Part shown: piece by piece, positions 1-4,700 of the stretch | Position numbering within the stretch: the stretch's first letter is position 1 | Layout: each line of letters begins with the position of its first letter | DNA from: Oscillospiraceae bacterium | Lineage (GTDB): Bacteria; Bacillota; Clostridia; Oscillospirales; Butyricicoccaceae | Direction: 5' to 3' | Assembly: GCA_902797555.1 (NCBI GenBank) | Contig: CADBTM010000256.1 | Span: 1 to 6,083, forward strand | DNA: 6,083 nt | Translations under genes and position numbers: made by a program | The notes under the pieces: generated by a model | Told to the model about the DNA's origin: nothing | Database searches by the model: none | What the model saw: the letters and a program-made list of their open reading frames with translations, nothing else

Positions 1-2
1 CC

Positions 3-1607
3 AGCATGGCGGTCGCGGACAATATTCTCACAATAACGAAAAACCCCGGAGCGGGTCCGCTCGGCTGGCTCGGCGCGGGCTTCGGCTGGCTGGCCTGGAT
101 GAGACAGGGCTGGAATTATCTGGGCAACTCCTGGAGAAAGCTCAATCAATTCGCCAACCTGAGCTCGATGATCCTTTCCCCCTGCTACGGCAAGCTGAGC
201 TGGAATGAAAAAAGCGCCGTTCTGACCCGCTACACCTCCTGGGTCTTCCATGCCGGCACGTCAGAATTTTTCGACAGCTTTGATATGCTCCAGAGCACAG
301 TGATCAACCTCCTGAACACGGAGATCCTGCTGGAATGTGCCGGCATCGGCCTGTTCGCTGCGCCGGAAACCGGCGGAACCTCTCTTGCCGGTGCGGCAGG
401 TGTGGCTGCTGCCTTAACAACAGTCACGACGCTTTACACGTATGGCACTGACTGGGCCTGCCAGCAGATCGTCAAAAAAATCGACAGCGGCATGGAGGCC
501 AATTACGAGCAGGCGCAGCAGGAGATGGAAAGCGTCATCCGGGCACACGCCAACGACACCGGCGACGAGGACTGCAACGGCAAGGACAAGAAGTCAAAGA
601 ACGTCAAACACAATCAGGTCGGTCACGATCCCTCCGGCATCGTCTATGAGGGCGTGATCGAAAATCCGGTGGAGGCCGCAGTCGTCACTCTTTGGTACGC
701 CGTGGACGGCGAGAGCCGGCCCGTCACCGAGGCCGACGCCGCGCAGGTTTCCCAGGTGATTCCCGCCGCCGACGCCCGCAGGCTCATCCCCCGGGAAACG
801 ACACAGATCACCGGCGAGGACGGCCGCTATCAGTGGGGCGTTCCCGAGGGACTCTGGTTCGTCACGGCGGAATGCGCGGGACTGTCCGGAGATTCCGGCG
901 ACGACGCTGCCGCCACGGTGCGCGGGGCAGGGAAGTGGCTGCTGCCCGTTCTGCCCGTTCAGCTGGACGTGAACATCCCGCTGGTGGACACCGCCGCGCC
1001 GATGGTGGAGGCCGTGCACTGCGCGGCGGACGGCGTCCTCGTGACCTTCAGCAAGTACATGGCGGATACCGGAAACGGGACGGATTCGGTGCTGGCGTTG
1101 TCCAACTATCAAATCTTTGACTGCGACGGTCTGCCCGTCTCCTTCACGGCGGAGGCAGTGGAGCAGGGCCACGCCCCGGCAAACGTCGATCCCAATGAGA
1201 CCACCTATACCCGCACGGTGCTGCTGCGGATCGCGGACGGTACGCTTGAGCCGGAGAGCGTCGTTTCTCTTTGGGTGAGCGGCAGCGTGAAAAGCTATGC
1301 CGGGACCCCCATGGGAAGCGACTACGAGCACTCCGGCATCACCGACGGCGCGGTCATCCGGAACGTCACGCCCACGGGGACGGCTGTGAAGGTCACGGTA
1401 AGCTGCGTGGGAAACGGAGCGACCGTGTACTGTGCGTTTTACGACAAGGACGGCCGGATGCTGGCGGTGGAGTCGAGCGCCATCGAGGGCGGAGCCGAGC
1501 GGAAGCTCAGCTTTGAAGCGGCGACGGGCGAATACGATTCCGTGAAGATCTTCGTGCTGGATGAAAACGCGAGGCCGCTCTGCGCAAGCAGGGTGGAGGG
1601 CCGATAA
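3..1607 (+). CDS. C-terminal part of a multi-domain extracellular (adhesin-like) protein, probably 5'-partial
   Basis: The frame is open from the window edge to a TAA at 1605-1607. The first ATG is at 6, preceded by an in-frame Ser codon, so the true start may lie outside. No ribosome-binding site can be seen in five bases, and the residues after the ATG do not form a signal peptide. Numbering from that Met, residues 1-180 are a helical head with five Trp in 21-43 and a Gly/Ala-rich hydrophobic stretch at 111-148. Residues 181-206 are a charged, Lys/Asp-rich linker. Residues 207-328 are a DPSG-x-VYEG beta module. Residues 330-445 resemble an SbsA-type Ig domain (VTFSKYM at 346-352). Residues 447-533 are a C-terminal module that also ends the convergent gene. 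Related C-terminal architectures are known to me from very large Clostridia surface proteins. Function is unknown; a structural or adhesive surface role is inferred. There is no LPXTG or SLH anchor. The coding reality is well supported; the name is not. Confidence 0.85.
   Translation, partial: SMAVADNILTITKNPGAGPLGWLGAGFGWLAWMRQGWNYLGNSWRKLNQFANLSSMILSPCYGKLSWNEKSAVLTRYTSWVFHAGTSEFFDSFDMLQSTVINLLNTEILLECAGIGLFAAPETGGTSLAGAAGVAAALTTVTTLYTYGTDWACQQIVKKIDSGMEANYEQAQQEMESVIRAHANDTGDEDCNGKDKKSKNVKHNQVGHDPSGIVYEGVIENPVEAAVVTLWYAVDGESRPVTEADAAQVSQVIPAADARRLIPRETTQITGEDGRYQWGVPEGLWFVTAECAGLSGDSGDDAAATVRGAGKWLLPVLPVQLDVNIPLVDTAAPMVEAVHCAADGVLVTFSKYMADTGNGTDSVLALSNYQIFDCDGLPVSFTAEAVEQGHAPANVDPNETTYTRTVLLRIADGTLEPESVVSLWVSGSVKSYAGTPMGSDYEHSGITDGAVIRNVTPTGTAVKVTVSCVGNGATVYCAFYDKDGRMLAVESSAIEGGAERKLSFEAATGEYDSVKIFVLDENARPLCASRVEGR
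624..989 (+). other. Protein module: DPSG-type carboxypeptidase-regulatory-like beta domain
   Basis: These are residues 207-328 of the plus-strand protein. The module opens with HDPSGIVYEGVIENPV, continues with a strand reading AAVVTLWYAVDG, then has a turn ITGEDGRYQWGVPEGLWFV and closes with LPVLPVQLDVNIPLV. The pattern 'DPSGxVYE ... GxYxWxVPxGLWxV ... LPVxPxQLxVNI' is one I recall from the C-terminal regions of giant Clostridia and Paenibacillus surface proteins. The 'G-x-Y-x-W-x-V-P' turn resembles the carboxypeptidase regulatory-like/Cna-B superfamily. It is most likely a structural spacer with no catalytic residues. Confidence 0.65.
993..1340 (+). other. Protein module: SbsA-type Ig-like domain
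   Basis: These are residues 330-445. The opening APMVEAVHCAADGVLVTFSKYM matches the usual start of SbsA/'Big'-type Ig-like domains ('P-x-V-x-x-x-x ... v-x-V-x-F-S-K-x-M'). It is followed by LSNYQIFDCDGLPVSF and the later strands VLLRIADGTLEPESVVSLWV. These domains are known as structural repeats in bacterial surface proteins. The assignment rests on motif recognition only. Confidence 0.55.
1368..1604 (+). repeat. Shared C-terminal module, copy 1 (end of plus-strand protein)
   Basis: Residues 455-533 form a beta-rich terminal module with the core VYCAFYDKDGRMLAV followed by KIFVLDENARPLCAS. Its cores align with the end of the convergent gene: LAV and IFVLD start 29 residues apart here and 30 there, and the 11-residue block IFVLD-x3-RPL has eight identical positions. 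The copies are homologous as protein but diverged as DNA, so this is not a recent duplication visible at base level. Confidence 0.75.
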
Positions 1608-1711
1608 AGCCGGCGCGCGTCTGAAAACGGAAAAGGAGCAGTGGTCAAAAACCACTGCTCCTTTTTGTTATGAATGACTGCTGAGCTTTCTGCCCTGCAC
1701 CGGCCATCGCG
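1608..1711. other. Convergent intergenic spacer
   Basis: This 104-base gap separates the two stop codons (TAA ending at 1607 on the plus strand, TAA at 1712-1714 on the minus strand). Apart from the hairpin at 1631-1665 it holds nothing I can identify: no tRNA, no promoter that would serve either flanking gene, and no convincing small gene. Confidence 0.8.
1631..1665. terminator. Bidirectional intrinsic terminator between convergent genes
   Basis: The left arm AAAAGGAGCAGTGGT (1631-1645) pairs perfectly over 15 bp with ACCACTGCTCCTTTT (1651-1665) around the five-base loop CAAAA. On the plus strand the stem ends in a run of five T (1662-1666). On the minus strand the arm ends in TTTT, followed shortly by a second TTTT. 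The hairpin begins 23 bases after the plus-strand stop and lies 46 bases beyond the minus-strand stop. It should therefore terminate both genes. Confidence 0.93.
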
Positions 1712-4700
1712 TTATCCGATGATATCAAAGGCGTCTGCCAGCGGCCTGTACTGCGTGTCGAGAACGAAGATGCGGTACGTGGCTCCTTCATTCGTGCCGA
1801 AGGTCAGGAGAATCGCGTTTTCGGTATCTCCGGGATCGACCACCGCGGTCCGCACGGCAAGCAGCTGATCGTTCTTGTACTGGGCGACGATGACCTTCAC
1901 CGTCTGTGTTTTCGGAAGCCGGGACGTGTTGACGCGGATCTGCGTCTCGCTGGACGACTTCGAAAGGATCTCGCCGGAAACGCTTATCTCGTCCATCATG
2001 GGTCCGCTGCCGATCCGGAGGAAGGCGTAAGCGAAGACCGAGGCCGGTGCTTCCCCGGCGCCTGCCGCATCCGGGACGAGCCTGGCGCACGCGCTCCGCG
2101 ACGTGCCGCCGTAGGCGTACAGGGAAGCGTAGTCCCTCGTGTCCAGATCGCCGTAAATGCTGTAATCCGTGGCGGCAATCGTGAGCGCGCCGGAGGTGAC
2201 CTTGACGTCGCCGTCTATGCCGCCCTCGCAGCCCGTGAGCGTCAGCCGGGGGCCGTCCATGGAGATGGGCACCTGATAGGACACGATGCCGGTCCGCACG
2301 CCCTTGATCGTGCAGCTGCCATTTCCGGAAAGCTCCAGAACCGGATCCTCCGCCTCTCTGGGATTATAGACGTATATGCCGTACAAATGCCGACTGTTCT
2401 CGGTCTCCTGATCGAGGAGCTCATAGGGCGCGCCGTTGAGATCCAGGAAGGTCCGGGAGGAAAGGTCGATCGTGCTGAAACCGGAGAAGCGGAGGCTGAC
2501 GGGCTGCCGGGCGTAGATGCCGGAGGCCGCCTCACCGCCGTACCAATACGCGACGCCGCGGGTGATCTTCGCGCTGTTGAGCGTGATCGCGTTCGTCTCC
2601 GGCTCGTAGACGGCGCTTCCGTTGCCGCAGGGGATGGTCAGATGCTTCGAGGTGAACTGCTCGCCGTTTACCCAAATGGGGTACACCCGGATAAACTCCA
2701 GATAGTCCAGCGTCCGGATGGTGGCGGGCGCCGTCACAACGTCGCGGGCGCTGCGCCCCTCCTCGTCCAGGACATTGTACATCCAGTCACTGTAATACAT
2801 ATCGCGGCTGCTCAGATTCCAGGCTTTCGACTTGGTCTGCAGGATCATTTCGCCGTCGTAGATCTGGAAATACTCCGCGTTCTGGTAGTTCGTGGCGCTC
2901 ATGGACACCGCGTAGCTGTCCGTGCCGCCGTTCAGCCGCAGGGTGCCGCCGTTCACCGTGAAGCGGGCGGTGGAGCCGGACAGAGCGACGCAGCTCATGC
3001 GCGCGGTATCGATATCCACCGTACCGGCGTTCATGGTGAAGGAGCCTTTCTCCGAGGTGAGGCCGTTGTACTTTGCCCGCAGGGTCAGCGCGGGACCGTT
3101 CACCGTCACGTCGCCGACGGCGTGGATCGCGGCGCTTTCCTCCCCGTCGGTCCGGATTGTGAGGGAGCCGTCGCCCTCAAAGGTGATGGCGAAGCTGTCA
3201 TCCGCCGTGAGAGAGGATCGCCAGGCGTCGTTGTCCGCGGTGCCGATGCCGACGATGGGGCCGTCAAAGCTGTGATCGGACCTGCCGTGGCAGAAGGAGC
3301 TGCGACCCACGGCGATGGTGTTTTCTCCGATGAGGCGGACGGTCAGATCCCCCGCGCCCACGATCGCGTAGGCCGCGCTGGGCAGCCCGGCGTCGGAGTG
3401 CATGGGATAAAGCTCGTCAAGCGCGGCGTTTTCCAGGGTAAGGGTCTTGGTCTCGGGGTCATAGGAGGCCGTGCCGTCCCCGAGGATATCTTTCTTGTTT
3501 TGCGTGGTGACCTTTTTGCCGGAAACGATCAGCGGATAGGTCTCGGCACCGTAGATCTCCCCGAAGTCGAAGGGGATCGTGAAGGATCTGCCGCTTTCCT
3601 CATCGGTCGCCGTGACGTAAGTGCCGCCCTCGATGCCGTAAATCGCGGGGTGGGCGCCGTTCCGCACGAAGCGCAGCATGCCGTTTTCAAATATCGCGGC
3701 CTCGCATACGCTCCCGTCGATGGGGCCGGAAAGATCCCGGAGGGTCAGGGAATAGCGCATGCGTCCCAAACCGGAGCAGACATATCTCGAAAGATCGATA
3801 AGATACTCCGTGCCCACGTAGTCAGCGGGAATGCTGAGCTCCGTGTCGTTCCTGTCCTGAGAGAGTGTGACGTGGATGCCCTGATCGAAGTCGATGGTAA
3901 AGGGCTGGCTGTAATATTCCACGTTGCCCCAGAAATAGATGCGGTAGGTCGTGGAAACGTCGGTGTCCACCGTCCTGGGAAGCGCGCTCGCCCCGGCGCG
4001 GCCGATGGGCGAAACGCCCGCGTAGTAACGCTCGCCGGTCTGGCTGTTCGTATAGGTCTGCATGTCCTCCGTCAGATCCCAGCCCTGCCAGTCGCCGTTC
4101 CCGTACCAGTAGAGGGGGATCCAACGGCTCTCGCCGGCCTCGTTTTCCGTGAGGTATTCCAACGACACGGCGTGGACCGTGGGGATCCCGGTGTCGACCC
4201 GCCAGTAAAGGAGGCCCTCGGTGGAAGACCTGTCCGTCACCACGAAGACCGGCGGCTCGGCAGTGAACGCCTCGCAGGAATAAACCGCGTGGAGAGAGAG
4301 GTCCCGATCGGGCATGGTGAAGGAGATCGAGCTGCCCTGGATGGTCAGATCCTCGGGCGTCAGGTTCGTTGTAAACTCCCAGCCGCAGAAGGCATAGCCG
4401 GGGATGGCATCCGCCGCGGTGAAGGTCACCCGGTTGCCCGCGCAGACGTCGATGCTCTCCGGCGTGCCCGTCCGGGCGTAAAGGACGGCGCCCTCGCGCT
4501 CCACCGTCAGGCTGTGGGAGGGATACTCCTCCCCGTTGACCGAGTATTCGTTGTTGGTATCCGCGCCGGGGTCGGTATCCACCGTGACGGTGTAGGGAGT
4601 GCCGGGATAGTATTGCTCCGACGCAAACCCGTTTTCCGTCTCGCTGCCCGTCCTGCGATAGACGACGTAGTCGCCGTCCAGGGTCGCCTCACCGTGGGGT

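Noticed and set aside
6..110. Signal peptide at the start of the plus-strand protein
   Set aside because: The first residues (MAVADNILTITKNPG) lack a basic n-region followed by a hydrophobic core and cleavage site. The next hydrophobic stretch is Trp/Gly-rich and not signal-like, so the gene probably begins upstream.
594..1655. A 353-codon open frame on the minus strand, antisense to the plus-strand gene
   Set aside because: It has the same codon-register explanation. It ends where the sense gene finally uses a TCA serine codon (594-596), it would cross the terminator hairpin, and its product has a His/Arg-rich low-information composition.
1674..1868. Short plus-strand frame starting just after the terminator
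   Set aside because: It is almost wholly antisense to the end of the minus-strand gene, has no convincing ribosome-binding site, and its 64-residue product resembles nothing.
1976..3541. Polysaccharide lyase or glycosidase activity for the beta-solenoid segments
   Set aside because: The solenoid-like pattern is present, but I could not point to any conserved catalytic residues or family-specific lyase motif, so no enzymatic function is assigned.
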